Source of the DNA: Homarus americanus
Lineage: Eukaryota > Arthropoda > Malacostraca > Decapoda > Nephropidae
Length of the DNA: 64,000 nucleotides
Direction of reading: 5' to 3'
NCBI RefSeq assembly: GCF_018991925.1
Contig: NW_024735554.1
Location: 285,238 to 349,237 of the forward strand
Shown piece after piece: positions 20,811-32,800 of this stretch. How positions within the stretch are numbered: the stretch's first letter is position 1; every line of letters starts with the position of its first letter. The notes under the pieces were generated by a model. The model was given only the letters and a program-made list of their open reading frames with translations, had not been told where the DNA came from and did no database searches. The translations under genes were made by a program, and so were the position numbers.

Positions 20811-21197
20811 TCTAATGTTTTGTTGTTGCTATTTTTATATTATTTAATAATATTTAAATCTAAATTCTTCAAAGATCCTATTTTCCACTAGACTACACAA
20901 AACTTTTGTGGAATTATGGTAAGGATAAGACAAATATATCTTCTGCAGGAATATTGCATCCATGCATCCACATTTTATTAAAACTCTTTCTCTCCAAAGT
21001 TTTTTTTTCTATCTATTTTTAAATATCTTTTAAAGCATTTGGACTGACTAAAGATCATAGTTATTTCCCTTGAGCCCTTAAAACTCAGAGGAAAGGGGTA
21101 AAAACCAAGCCTTAGGTAGTAAAAACCGAACTTAGCTTAGTAATTGTTTTATTTTAATCAGTCACTCATTTACCATACAGGCAGGACAATGGTTCTC
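20811..21197. other. Intergenic
   Basis: AT-rich spacer between the plus-strand integrase gene and the minus-strand BTB gene (converging ends). AATAAT-type runs near 20840 may serve polyadenylation. Nothing else seen. Confidence 0.4.
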
Positions 21198-22112
21198 TCA
21201 CTGTTGATTCTGGAAGCTTTCTTCAAGAATTTGACGTTTTTTCTTCTCTACAAGAAGCCCTTGTATAATGTTTCTAGGAGTATCAAGAAACTCTTTCTGC
21301 AATATCACGTTTGAGAAATTGGTGATTATGAAGTCCCGTGAAGCATCCAGCAGTGGTACTAAATGATGGGCTACAGCTAACCTGTGTTTACAAAAGTATG
21401 GAATTTATATTGGATTACTGTACGTATAAAAAACGGTAAAGTTTACAAAATTAGAATATTTTTTAATAATTTACTTACACATACCTGTAAAATCTTAAAG
21501 CATTGGATGAATGAAGTTCACTCTTTAGAAAGGCCGCGCAAACACATACAGCATGGTGAACTTTCAGCATGTTTGCAGCAACTATTAACTCTTGAGCGTT
21601 TTCCACTGTTATCTCGATTTTTCCTAAAGATTTAAAATAAAATTTTCATAATAATTAATAACATAAAAATACCGTTTTACATATAGCAAAATGAAAAACA
21701 TGTGTTTTTCCTTTTATCTTACCAGTATATATGAATTCGATGATCTGAGTTAATATATTGGGTTTCATGGACTCTTCTATTGAAAACTGTGTTGTTTCCT
21801 CAGCTAATCCACCCGTAAACATGTCCTTAAAATATTCGCTTCCCGCCGAGAGTATTACACGGTGAGCCTGGAATAAAACGTTTGTTGTATACAGTATATA
21901 AAAATCTTCCTTCATCTTTTTCATTCATTTCAGACAATAAAGCTAAAACTTTAAATATATATATCAGTAAATAAATAATGTCTTCTCACCTTCACAATTG
22001 ATTCACCAGTTGATATTTCTACATCACAGAACTGTTGTTTCTGCCAGAGTGAATGTAAGTTATGTAGCAGGTCGTTCGGATAAGAGAGCTCCACACATGC
22101 CGCCATCCTCAT
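21198..22112 (-). CDS. Intact short BTB protein, 196 aa, no kelch domain
   Basis: Exons 22112-21990 (41 codons), 21867-21723 (145 nt), 21623-21485 (139 nt) and 21381-21198 (184 nt); all borders are GT-AG and the phases agree, giving 196 aa. Exon 1: MRMAACVELSYPND, then FCDVEIST; exon 2: AHRVILSAGSEYFKDMF; exon 3: ENAQELIVAANMLKVHH; exon 4: RLAVAHHLVPLLDASRDFI and the start of BACK, ending in FQNQQ and TGA. So it has a complete BTB and a truncated BACK but none of the six kelch blades. Such proteins can dimerise with full-length BTB-kelch proteins and compete with them; that role is inference. It is the only member of the BTB families in the window without any visible break. The plus-strand kelch genes begin 680 bp away in the opposite direction. 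Confidence 0.8.
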
Positions 22113-22289
22113 GTAAAAGACCTAATATACCTAGATAACTAACGTAATTTATACTATTCAGAGTTGTCGAATTGTTAAGTTTTTTTATTTTTTTATTTAT
22201 CCTTCCCTCCCCCCTAAAACTCTCCATGTGCTTTAGAATAGATAGTTTTAGGAGAAAGAGAAAGAGAGGACAGTTTAATTCTTTTTCTC

Positions 22290-22510
22290 AGTTGATCCAT
22301 CCGTTATTCTTAGGGTCGAAATACTCCACATTATAGAATATTATAGTTTTTATTTATAACATTTAATTCATCCTTATCTGTTCATCAACGTCATTTTTTA
22401 CGGTCATTTTTACGGTTACCACCTATGACATACAACAGAGAATTTGTGGCATAATACATTGATGAACACTTAAACCATTTATCGTGTTGAAAGTAAAGTA
22501 AAAGAAAGGT
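22290..22510 (-). pseudogene. Kelch gene remnant: exons 7 and 8 on the minus strand
   Basis: 22504-22395 codes KWFKCSSMYYATNSLLYVIGG and 22325-22285 codes VEYFDPKNNGWIN, both matching the last two exons of the plus-strand kelch genes, in reverse orientation. No exons 1-6 are found next to it on this strand. It shows that a full BTB-kelch gene once faced left here. Confidence 0.7.
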
Positions 22511-22791
22511 AAAAGGAAGGGGGAAGGTTATACAATTTATTCTTTTCACGATAGTATTACAAAAAAATTCTTCCATATCTAAATGATGAAGATATGTATG
22601 TGGTTTTTCTGTGGTTACTCGGCACCCCAATTATAAAGTTTGCTCATTACTACATAAATTCTTACCACATACATTACAGCGATGATTTGCTCTCTCAGCT
22701 CAGTTAAAAATTACCAGATATCACCACCCACCACCAGACAACTCAACTCTGGATGGATAGTATTACATTTGTTATTTGTTATTAGTTATAT
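22511..22791. other. Strand-switch spacer and kelch promoter
   Basis: Separates minus- and plus-strand BTB genes. 22703-22800 (TATCACCACCCACCACCAGA ... TTATATATGAGGATGGCGG) is repeated before the plus-strand genes at 35786 and 38725 and so marks the start of a kelch unit. Confidence 0.5.
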
Positions 22792-22937
22792 ATGAGGATG
22801 GCGGCAGCACGTGTGGAGCTCTCTGATCATGGGGAGGGGGAGTGTAAATCTTATCCTTATCCAAACAACCTGCTAGAGAACTTACATTCACTCTGGCAGT
22901 TACAAAAGTTCTGTGATGTAGAAATATCAGCTGGTGG

Positions 22938-22942
22938 ATCAG
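22938..22942. repeat. 5-bp target-site duplication, left
   Basis: ATCAG before the LTR TGTAAGG; repeated at 27101-27105. Confidence 0.9.
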
Positions 22943-23594
22943 TGTAAGGGCAGAAAACGATCCTCCGGCTAGTTACCGCTGCTAACTCGCTCGTTTGCTG
23001 GTGCAGACGACACTTGGGGTGGTTGGACGGAGGTGATAACGGCAGCAACTATCTCAGCCATGAGCAGATTCAACCCAGCCGCCATACCGTCAGTATCTAG
23101 CTACCCTGCTGTCCGTCAAATTCTGGCTGTGATCTCATCATAGGTCCTGGACTCGTGGGCTGTGTTCCCAGACCTTCACCTATCAACTGCCAACTCTCTG
23201 GTCATCTACCACTACCGCATACCACGACCATCAGTTCGTCACATTCCGTCGGTGCCCCGGTGTTCTCCTGCCTTTTCAAGACGTTGCTGAGTGTGGAGTG
23301 AATGGACGCTTCCCTGCCCTGAGTGTGCATCACCGTGTTCCAGAACCTTCCCCCAGGGCCACTGCCGTAGGAAATATTTGTTCATTGTTGCTTCCATTAA
23401 TTGTTTGACTCCCGTAATTATTTGATGATTGTTGAGTGGTGTCAGAGTTTTGTGATATATTTTTATAGTAAAGAGATGCCAATCTCTAACGGTTGTTTGT
23501 TATTCCTCGGAAAACCATGGTCCTTGACTTTCCTATATTAAGATCCTGATTAGCCTGGTAAGGGATTTCTATCCCTAAGTCCCAGGCCTTTACA
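22943..23594 (+). repeat. 5' LTR
   Basis: 652 bp, TG...CA ends. A TATATTTTTATAG stretch near 23455-23467 is a candidate promoter element. Confidence 0.93.
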
Positions 23595-24017
23595 AGTGGC
23601 GACCTTGCCAGGATTTGTCTCTGACCTTTGGTTTCTGAGGTTTAACATTCGTTCCGGTGTTGTTGTAAGTCGCCGTGAGCGCGCCACCTTGCTGTCTGTG
23701 GCCCGGAAGCAAGTGTTGTTCAGTGGTTATCCCTTCCTTCTGTGTGCTAATTTTGTTGCTCTCCCTTGTACGTGGGGAAGTTAATTAGTGTTGGTTGGGG
23801 TGCACTGTGGATGCTGTCATAGCATATATGTTGTTGTTTCACCTGGTGCGGTTTCGTTACCCTGAGGTGATTCAGCTGGGCTGGGTGCGGAACGAGGTTC
23901 CCTCCAGTCGGATCAAATCATTTACTGGTTTGATTGAGCCACTAGGTGAGTTACCTTTGGCTATTTGCGGGGTAAGTTGTTCGTTTTTTTCCTTTGTTCT
24001 TGGCCTTTCGGATCATT

Positions 24018-26288
24018 ATGTCTGCTTTTGAGGTGTGGAAAGGTCAAGCGGTGGCCCTGGGTCTGACAGGTAATGACATTGGTCAGTATGTGGTCACCCA
24101 ACAGAATGCCGAGAGAGAGGAACGTCAGAGAGCGAGAGAGGAACGTCAGAAAGAGAGAGAGGTGGAGGAACGCCAGAAAGAGAGAGAGGAACGCCAGAAA
24201 GAGAAAGAAAGAGAGTTCGAATTAGCTAAGTTGCAGGCAGAAAAGGACCTAGAACTGGCTAGGATTAATGCTTCAAGTAGACCAGCATCCTCTGGCCATA
24301 TACAGGACAATGTGGTAAAACCCAGCTTGCCTGTGTACCGTGAAGGAGAAGACATCGCCTCCTACCTTGTTAGGTTTGAGCGGGTAGCTGAGCTGCTTGG
24401 TGTAGCCCCAGATAGCTATGCTGTAAGGTTGGGTAGCCTACTGAGTGGTAAGCCGGTAGAAATTTACACGTCCCTGTCTGCCGACATCACCCGAGATTAC
24501 TTCTTGTTGAAGCAAGCTCTCTTGCGAGGATTTTGCAAGACTTCTGACGGTTATCGTGCTGATTTTCGCAGAACGAAGATTAGAGAGGGAGAAACGTACC
24601 AGCAGTTTTCGATTCACCTGGGTCGTTTATTTCAACAATGGCTGGAGACATCAGGGGTTGAAGAAACCTTTGAGTCTCTCTCTAATTTCATGATATTAGA
24701 TCAGTTTTTGTCTTCTCTACCTCCAGACTTGAGAATTTTCATCAAAGAACACCAGCCAGCGACGCTTGGAGAAGCTGTGCATCTTGCCGACAACTGGGCG
24801 TCTGCTCGCAACGCCTACCCCAAGTCTTCCCCTCCTGTAGTGAAGATTGCGAAGCCTCCGTCCTCCGAGGAACCATCCCCAGGAGTACACAAGAGTAGTT
24901 CACCAGCCGTGCGGTGTCACAGCTGCGGAGGAGAAGGGCACATTCGTTCTCGCTGTCCCAGGAATCCCCTCGCCTTCAAGACTGCTGACACTCAACCCAG
25001 CAACAAGGTCGGATTCTGTTTGGAGGTCAGGAGCTGCCCCCGTTATTGTGTCAGTGGAACAATCAATGGGTCTAGGGCATCTACTTTCATCAGGGACACT
25101 GGTTGCTCGTGCATCATTGTCTCTGAAGAAGCCCTGCCTGACGCTGACATCTCCAGCTGCCCGAAGGTTAGTGTCGCCGATTATTTAGGTCGTGTTGACC
25201 AGTTCCCTGTTGTTAGGTGCTACCTGCGTTGCCCCTATTTCACTGGTTGGTCTAATGTAGTAAGAGCTCCCATTAAATTTGCTAGTGCCCTCATTGGTAA
25301 TGTTCCCGGTGTTCGTGACCCTAACGACCCGGAAACGTTAAAACTCTCCTCGCCACCAGCACCAGTCTCCTCACCACCAGCACCAGTCCTCACGCCACCT
25401 GTTGATGACGACTCGCCACCTGCCGAGGTCGCCTCGCCACCCTCTCACGCCGCCACGCCTGCCGCCAAGGTCCAAGCTGTAGGGCCACGGACGGCGAAGG
25501 TGAAACGACCGCATCCCCTGATTCTGCCGAATTTGTTGCCACTGACTGTGACGCCCAAGGAGTTCGCCAAGCTTCAAGACTCGTGTGCCACTCTGAAGCG
25601 GGTAAGAGAGAAGGTGACTTCCGGGGAGGAGGATCAGGTGAGAGATGGGTCGGTTTATAAGTTTGTTTCTATTAATGGGGTGTTACACAGGTCTTGTGTT
25701 TCATCCAAGCGACCAGCTAAAGTAGGTCGGTTTTTACTTGTTGTCCCTGCTGTTTGTCGTAGTAACATTCTCTCTGTAGCTCACAAGAGCTCTCTTGTAA
25801 GTCACTGTTCTCGTAGAAAAACTTATAGGAAGGTTGCTGATCAGTTTTACTGGCCAGGTATGGGAGCGGATGTTAGAGCTTTTTGTAGGAGTTGTGATCA
25901 GTGCCCACGTATGTCCGCCAAGGGTAGAGTCCGTCCTGTTCCACTTGAACCCTTACCCATCGTTGCAGAACCTTCTTCTCGGGTAGCCATAGATTTTGTT
26001 GGTCGATTCTCACCCCCTTCCTCTAAGAAGCCTAAATTACATCAAGCTAATTTGTTAAAGCAATATAATTGCAGGACCCACATTGCTCGTGTCCTTGACG
26101 ACGACCCCAAGCTGGAGTTAGTCGAGGCACTACCCTGCAAGAGTTCCTGTGAAGTTCGGACGCCAGAGTCTGTTGATCTCGGTTGCCAGTTGCTGCCAAC
26201 ACCTGACGAGATAGAAGAATCCTCTACGGCAGGAAATAGGCCCAAACTTAAACTTGGACTGAAGTGGACCCCACGTGCAGTTCCTTGA
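24018..26288 (+). CDS. Gag-protease-integrase fragment polyprotein
   Basis: Open for 757 codons from MSAFEVWKGQAVAL; an upstream ATG (23994) would add 8. N-terminus: a charged coiled-coil of EERQKERE repeats, then a gag domain (about 100-270), a CCHC zinc knuckle (CHSCGGEGHIRSRCP), a protease-like segment with RDTGCSCIIVS, a proline/serine-rich linker, then the zinc-binding start of integrase (HKSSLVSHCSRRKTY ... FCRSCDQCPR) and the first core residues (RVAIDFVGRFSPPSSKKP). The core is missing: the frame passes directly to KLHQANLLKQY, a motif normally found after integrase. No reverse transcriptase or RNase H is present. Integrase after protease without RT between is the order of Gmr1-type elements. 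Gag may act in trans; the rest is likely inactive. Confidence 0.82.
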   Translation: MSAFEVWKGQAVALGLTGNDIGQYVVTQQNAEREERQRAREERQKEREVEERQKEREERQKEKEREFELAKLQAEKDLELARINASSRPASSGHIQDNVVKPSLPVYREGEDIASYLVRFERVAELLGVAPDSYAVRLGSLLSGKPVEIYTSLSADITRDYFLLKQALLRGFCKTSDGYRADFRRTKIREGETYQQFSIHLGRLFQQWLETSGVEETFESLSNFMILDQFLSSLPPDLRIFIKEHQPATLGEAVHLADNWASARNAYPKSSPPVVKIAKPPSSEEPSPGVHKSSSPAVRCHSCGGEGHIRSRCPRNPLAFKTADTQPSNKVGFCLEVRSCPRYCVSGTINGSRASTFIRDTGCSCIIVSEEALPDADISSCPKVSVADYLGRVDQFPVVRCYLRCPYFTGWSNVVRAPIKFASALIGNVPGVRDPNDPETLKLSSPPAPVSSPPAPVLTPPVDDDSPPAEVASPPSHAATPAAKVQAVGPRTAKVKRPHPLILPNLLPLTVTPKEFAKLQDSCATLKRVREKVTSGEEDQVRDGSVYKFVSINGVLHRSCVSSKRPAKVGRFLLVVPAVCRSNILSVAHKSSLVSHCSRRKTYRKVADQFYWPGMGADVRAFCRSCDQCPRMSAKGRVRPVPLEPLPIVAEPSSRVAIDFVGRFSPPSSKKPKLHQANLLKQYNCRTHIARVLDDDPKLELVEALPCKSSCEVRTPESVDLGCQLLPTPDEIEESSTAGNRPKLKLGLKWTPRAVP

Positions 26289-26448
26289 TACGGCCTTCGT
26301 TTTGGACATCAAGTTTCCACCTATTCTTTTCTATGACCCTTCTTTTTTGTGCAATGTGTATTTAAGCATTTGTTGTAAGATGATTATGCTTTGTGTACTA
26401 ATCTTAAGTTTTAATCTACCTTACAGTAGATTTTTGTTGGGGGAGCAG

Positions 26449-27100
26449 TGTAAGGGCAGAAAACGATCCTCCGGCTAGTTACCGCTGCTAACTCGCTCGT
26501 TTGCTGGTGCAGACGACACTTGGGGTGGTTGGACGGAGGTGATAACGGCAGCAACTATCTCAGCCATGAGCAGATTCAACCCAGCCGCCATACCGTCAGT
26601 ATCTAGCTACCCTGCTGTCCGTCAAATTCTGGCTGTGATCTCATCATAGGTCCTGGACTCGTGGGCTGTGTTCCCAGACCTTCACCTATCAACTGCCAAC
26701 TCTCTGGTCATCTACCACTACCGCATACCACGACCATCAGTTCATCACATTCCGTCGGTGCCCCGGTGTTCTCCTGCCTTTTCAAGACGTTGCTGAGTGT
26801 GGAGTGAATGGACGCTTCCCTGCCCTGAGTGTGCATCACCGTGTTCCAGAACCTTCCCCCAGGGCCACTGCCGTAGGAAATATTTGTTCATTGTTGCTTC
26901 CATTAATTGTTTGACTCCCGTAATTATTTGATGATTGTTGAGTGGTGTCAGAGTTTTGTGATATATTTTTATAGTAAAGAGATGCCAATCTCTAACGGTT
27001 GTTTGTTATTCCTCGGAAAACCATGGTCCTTGACTTTCCTATATTAAGATCCTGATTAGCCTGGTAAGGGATTTCTATCCCTAAGTCCCAGGCCTTTACA
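26449..27100 (+). repeat. 3' LTR
   Basis: 652 bp, same as 22943-23594 except one base by eye. Confidence 0.93.
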
Positions 27101-27105
27101 ATCAG
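27101..27105. repeat. 5-bp target-site duplication, right
   Basis: ATCAG, followed by TTGTGAAG, the rest of kelch exon 1. Confidence 0.9.
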
Positions 27106-28185
27106 TTGTGAAGGTGAGAAAACATTATTTTACTTTTTTAGTATTTATTGTCTGAAATAACTGTAAAAACTATCTTGTTGTCTGTCCTGTCTGTCCTGTC
27201 TGTTTATGTATACAACCTCAACCAACTATTTTTATTATTCCAGGCTCACCGTGTAATACTCTCCGCGGGAAGTAATTATTTTAAGGCCATGTTTACGTGT
27301 GGATTAACTGAGGAAACAACACAGTCTTCAATAGAAATGAAGTCTATGAAATTTAATATATTAAATCAGCTCATCGGATTTATATATACTGGTAAGGATA
27401 AAGAAAAACTTTTTAAGTTAATAGAAGTGCGTGCTATATGTAAAAGGGTATTGTATATTTTGTGTTGGAAATATATATTTTTTTAAATCTTTAGGAAACA
27501 TCAAGGTAACACTGGAAAACGTTCAAGAGTTAATTGTGGCTGCAAACATGCTGGAAGTTCACCATGCTGTATGTGTTTGCACAGACTTTCTCAATAGTGA
27601 ACTTCATCCATCCAATGCTTTAGGAATTTACAGGTACGGTTTGATTTGATGATTCAGTTGATTATGTTATCTGTACGTACGTACAGTAAATCCATTAGGA
27701 ATAAATTCCATTAAATTTTTTTTTTAAAACAGGTTTGCTGAGGCCCATTATTTAGTAAACCTGCTGTCTGCTTCGCGGGACTTCATCTTTTCCAATTTCG
27801 TAGAAGTGACAATGGAACAAGAGTTTCTTGAGATTCCTAAAGAAATTCTACTGTATTTTTTTGAGTCAGAGTATCTTCATATTGACTCTAAGTTTCAGGT
27901 AAATATTGAAATACACTTTTTTTTATTTAATAGTACACGACGACTAAATACTATTCACAATCCCCCCAAAACAATCAAATTTATCTATCTTTCTTTCTTT
28001 ATTGTATTGCAGGTATTCTCTGCTGCCATCAGATGGATTACACAAGATATAGCTAATAGACAGTGTTGGATTTTTGACATTTTGAAACGAGTGAAATTGT
28101 CTTTAATTCCAAGTAAACTACTAGAAAAATCAATTAATGAGTACTCTGACTCGGAAATCAATCTGAAGGTTATCCTTAAAAACAT

Positions 28186-28221
<36 letters not shown>

Positions 28222-29828
28222 AAACTTTTGGGACAAAAGGGAAGCCTTGTATGTCCAGCCAAGAATTTGTACTCGAAAGAAAATTTATGTTATAGGAGGA
28301 ATTAGACACAGATCAGATGAGTATACATTGAAAAGTGTCGAATGTTTTGATACCTTTAGGAAGGAATGGCAGAGAGTTTGCCCCATGAAAATTGGAAGAA
28401 TTTCGCCAGAAATAGCAGTCTTACATGGGAAAATTTTCGTTGTTGGAGGGATTGGAGGGGAGAGTCTGCAGATTTTGGCAGATGGCGAAGTTTATGATCC
28501 TCAGGAAGATTATTGGACTATGATATCTTCTATGGTAACCCAACGGTGTAGATTTGGATTATGCTCTTATGGAGGTTATCTTTATGCCTTTGGTGGTAGG
28601 ACGAAGGGATGTGACATATCCCCAAATATTGAAAGATATGACCCTATTGCAGATGAGTGGAGATTATTAGAGTCAAATATGCCAAAAGCTAGATCCAAGT
28701 AAGTACTGTTTACTGTTAAAAATCAACCATTTTCAAATTACATTTACTGACTGATAGTGTGAATTACTGATAATGAGAAAATGTAGCAGTGGCCTGTACT
28801 GTTTTTTTTTCTTTTTCTTTTCTTTTTTTTTACAGCATGGGTATAGTAGAACATCAAGGTCTTATTTACATTGTTGGTGGATATACGATCACTTTCGACC
28901 ACCTGCAAAATCGTGATCTTCTCTCATACAATCCTGTGACTGGGGAGTGGAAGAATCTAGCACCAATAATAGATCCACCTTTTTTAACGATAGGTGTTGT
29001 ACTTTTGGATATCTTTTTTACGTAGTAGGTGTAGGTGGTGGTATTCGGGGCAAAAAATCAATGGAAAAATATTCTTTTGAACAGGTAAGATTATTTACCA
29101 GTGCAGTGCTTATGAATTCTTATTATTTATACGAAGTTTGAATTACAATGTTATAGCAGGACAGGATGTGGAAGAATTTAAGTAATTGTATAACCTCCTT
29201 CCGTTTCAGAACAAATGGTTTAAGTGTTCATCAATTTTTTGTCGAAATAGCCCAGCAGTTGTTGCCACAAATTCTCTGTTATATGTCATAGGCGGTGACT
29301 GTAGAAAAAATGACTGGTAAGGAAGAATGAAATGAATTAATGATTAATGGAAACTGATATTAATATTCCTACATATATATCTTTACAATGTTTTAACTTT
29401 TTTTTTTTTATTTATCTGTCGCTAATGTGGTGTATTTTGACCCTAAGAATAAAAACAAGAGGAAAAACTGTACACCACTACTTGAGGGTCGGTCTGATGC
29501 TAGAGCAGTCGCAATTTGACTCGACTCTCTTTCTCTTCTCTTCTTGACACTTCCAAGCTCAAGCTCAAGAATATCCAACAGAGAAACTTGCAAGTCCTCT
29601 TCCTCTTCATCCTCTTCAACAAACACACACTTAAAATAAAAATAAAAACTTAAATTAATGTATAGTTTTTACTACCTATCCCAGGCTGCTGTAGTTTAGT
29701 TTTGCTACTGTTTGGAGGCGAGGACGGAAGCACCACCACCACCCCCTCTCTGTTAAAAATTACCAGATATCACCACTACCACCATTTACAAAAAACACTG
29801 GTGGTTAGTATTACATTAGTATTTGAGG

Positions 29829-32800
29829 ATGGCGGCGGCACGTGTGGAGCACTCTCATCACGAGGAGGAGGAATGTAAATCTTATCCAAACTACCTGCTA
29901 GAAATATCATCAGCTGGTGGATCAGTTGTGAAGGTGTGAGAAACATATTTACTGCATACAATCACACTTAAAAGTATGTCCCTCAATATTGTCAATGTCT
30001 ATGTACCTCCCTCCACCCCTACAGTACCTATCCTACCACACCATATCACCTCCACCCCCACCCTCCTTGTGGCGGACCACGATGCCCGTCCGTCAACCTA
30101 GTCTCGGTTCCCAGGGGCCCCCAGGGGCCCCACTCAAACTCCTTGGGTAACTCCTGGCTCTCTCTCTCCTACCTCCTACACGTCTTCTCTGCCCTCCATA
30201 CACCCACATCGGGGGAGGGAAACTTGTGACTACATAAGGCCGCCTCAACGCCTCCATTGATGCGCTACCACCCGCCGGCTGTACAAGGCCTCACCCTCGC
30301 ACAGTAGACACTGATGCCTTTCATACACATAGTGTGAACTACTAAATGCTGTTCTGTATTCTGTTAAGCAGTCGGTCCATCTCCCCAGGCGATGACGTCG
30401 ATGTAAATGCCCGCCCTTATTGTCACCCCTGGTAACCTCCTCCTCCGTCTATTTAACCTTTCTCTTTTGATACTGGTCAGTGCCTCACTTATGGAAGACT
30501 GCCACCACCATCCCAGTCCCTAAATCAGGCAGACAAGAAGAATATCGTCCAGTATCCCTTCTCAATATCCCTCTGACGACAACCGCCACTACAAAGAATA
30601 TCAATCCCTGTAAACGCTTCCCTTGCACAGGATGTAAGGAAGAGGGTGCCCAATAAACTAGGCCCCCTCGGGGACAAATCTAAAAAAAAAAAAAATCTGA
30701 TGGGATTACATTTTATTCCACAGGCTCACCGTGTAATACTGTCAGCGGGAAGCAAATATTTTAAGGCCATGTTTACGTGTGGATTAGCTGAGAAAACAAC
30801 ACAGTCAATAGAAATGAAGTCTATGAAACCCAATATATTAAAACTGCTCATCGAATTCATATATACTGGTAAGGGTATGGATAAAAAAAAAAAAAAAACA
30901 TTTTAAGTTTTCATAGTGCTATGCTATATGTAAAACGGTAGTTTTTATTTTGTTATTGATAATTAATGAATGAAACTTTTATTTATTTTTTTTAATACTT
31001 TAGGAAACATCGAGGTAACAGTGGAAAACGTACAGGAGTTAATTGTGGCTGCAAACATGCTGATAATGCCCCGTGTTGTACATGTTTGTACAGACTTTCT
31101 CAAGAGCGAACTTCATCCATCCAATGCTTTTGGAATTTACCGGTACGTACAGTATAATAAATAATTTTAATTTTATAAAACTTTTAATGTCCTGTTGTTT
31201 TGATTTGATTCTTGTTGATTATGTTTCTGTACGTACGTACAGTAAATCCATTAGGAATAAATTCCATATTTTTTTTTTGGTAAAACAGGTTTGCTGAGGC
31301 CCATTATTTAGTAAGCCTACTGCATGCTTCGCGGGACTTCATCTTCTCCAATTTCGTAGAAGTGACAAAAGAGCAGGAGTTTCTTGAGATTCCTAAAGAA
31401 ATTCTACTGTATTTTGTGAGTCAGAGTTTCTTCATATTGACTCTGAGTTTCAGGTAAATGTTAAATATTTTTTTTATTTAATATTATACTTAACTTGCTT
31501 GAAAGTTTTACCGACTGACTGATTTTTATAAAAAAAAACAATCTAAATTCTTTCTTTCTTTCTTTTTATTGTATTGCAGATATTCTCTGCTGCCATCAGA
31601 TGGATTACACAAGATATAACTAATAGACATTGTTGGATTTTTGACATTTTAAAACGAGTGAAATTGTCTTTAATTCCAAGTAAGCTAATAGAAAAATCAA
31701 TTAATGAGTGCTCTGATATCAATCTGAAGGTTATCCTTAAACAGCAGCGGACAAACTTTTTGGACCAAAGGGAAGTCTCGTATGTCCAGCCAAGAATTTG
31801 TCTTCGAAAGAAAATTTATGTCATAGGTGGATGGAGATCAGAGGAATATGTATTTAAAAGTGTCGAATGTTTTGATACCTTTAAGCAGAAATGGCAAAAA
31901 GTTTGCCCTATGAAAATTGAGAGAAGTGGGCCAGAAATAGCAGTCTTACATGGGAAAATTTTCGTTGTTGGAGGGGAAAGAAAGGATCTTCTTGTAAATG
32001 GAAATGGTGAAGTTTATGATCCACAGGAAGATGATTGGACTGGGATATCTTCTATGGTGACCCCACGGTGTGATTTTATATTATGCGCTCATGGAGGTTT
32101 CCTCTATGCCTTCGGTAGTTGGACGGGATCAATGGAAATAGGAAAAAGTATTGAAAGATATGACCCTATTACAGATGAGTGGAGATAATTAGAGTCAAAT
32201 ATGCCAAGAGCTAAAACCAAGTAAGTACAATTGTAATATTAAAAATCAACATTTACTGATAGTGTGAATTTTACTGATAATGAGAAAATGTAGCACTGTT
32301 CTTCTTTTTTTCTTTTTCTTATATTTTCTTTTACATCATAGGTATAGTAGAACATCAAGGTCTTATTTACATTGTTGGTGGATTTAATCTCACCCCCCTG
32401 CGTGATCTTCTCTCATACAATCCTGTGACTGGGGAGTGGAAGAATCTAGCACCAATGCTGGGTCCACCACATAAGAAGATAGGTGTTGCAGCTTTGGATA
32501 ACTTTTTGTATGTAGTAGGTGGTGGTATTCGGGACAATTATGAGGAAAAATCAATGGAAAGATATTCTTTTGAACAGGTAAGATTATTTACCAGTGCAGT
32601 GCTTATGAATTCTTATTATTATATACAACAAGATTTGAATTACAATATTGTAGTAGGATGTGGAAGAATTTTTGTAATACTGTAGTGAAAAGGGAGTAAA
32701 AAATTGTATAACCTCCCTCCTCCCTCCTTCCTTTTACCTTTCTTCTTTTACTTCCCCTCAGAACAAATGGTTTAAGTGTTCATCAATGTATTTTGGTCGA

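Larger units (their letters stand above)
22943..27100 (+). mobile_element. Gypsy-like LTR retrotransposon, internally deleted
   Basis: 4158 bp with 652-bp LTRs (22943-23594, 26449-27100) that begin TGTAAGGG and end TTTACA, 5-bp duplications ATCAG, and a candidate primer-binding site TGGCGACCTTGCCAGGAT two bases after the 5' LTR (23597). A G-rich tract (TTGTTGGGGGAGCAG) precedes the 3' LTR as polypurine-like priming site. The LTRs differ at one base by eye (GTTCGTCAC versus GTTCATCAC). The single ORF keeps gag, protease and part of integrase but no reverse transcriptase, so the copy is non-autonomous and young. Confidence 0.93.
22792..29519 (+). pseudogene. BTB-BACK-kelch gene 1, split by LTR element
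   Basis: Exon 1 (22792-22942, resumed 27106-27114) codes MRMAAARVELSDHGEGE and FCDVEIS and is cut by the 4.2-kb retroelement at codon GGATCAG. Other exons: 27244-27391, 27495-27633 (BTB, start of BACK), 27733-27898 and 28013-28698 (BACK, kelch blades 1-3), 28836-29084, 29210-29316 and a last one ending TGA 29517-29519. A CAG run (28187-28219) adds polyglutamine between BACK and kelch. Further breaks: one base lost in exon 6 (LDIFFT then stop, near 29010) and the exon 8 acceptor changed from TTTAGG to TTTATT. In the family BTB and BACK bind CUL3 and kelch binds the substrate; this copy cannot make that protein. Confidence 0.85.

Noticed and set aside
23597..23614. Naming the tRNA primer of the LTR element
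   Set aside because: TGG start fits a primer-binding site but I cannot match the tRNA without a search.
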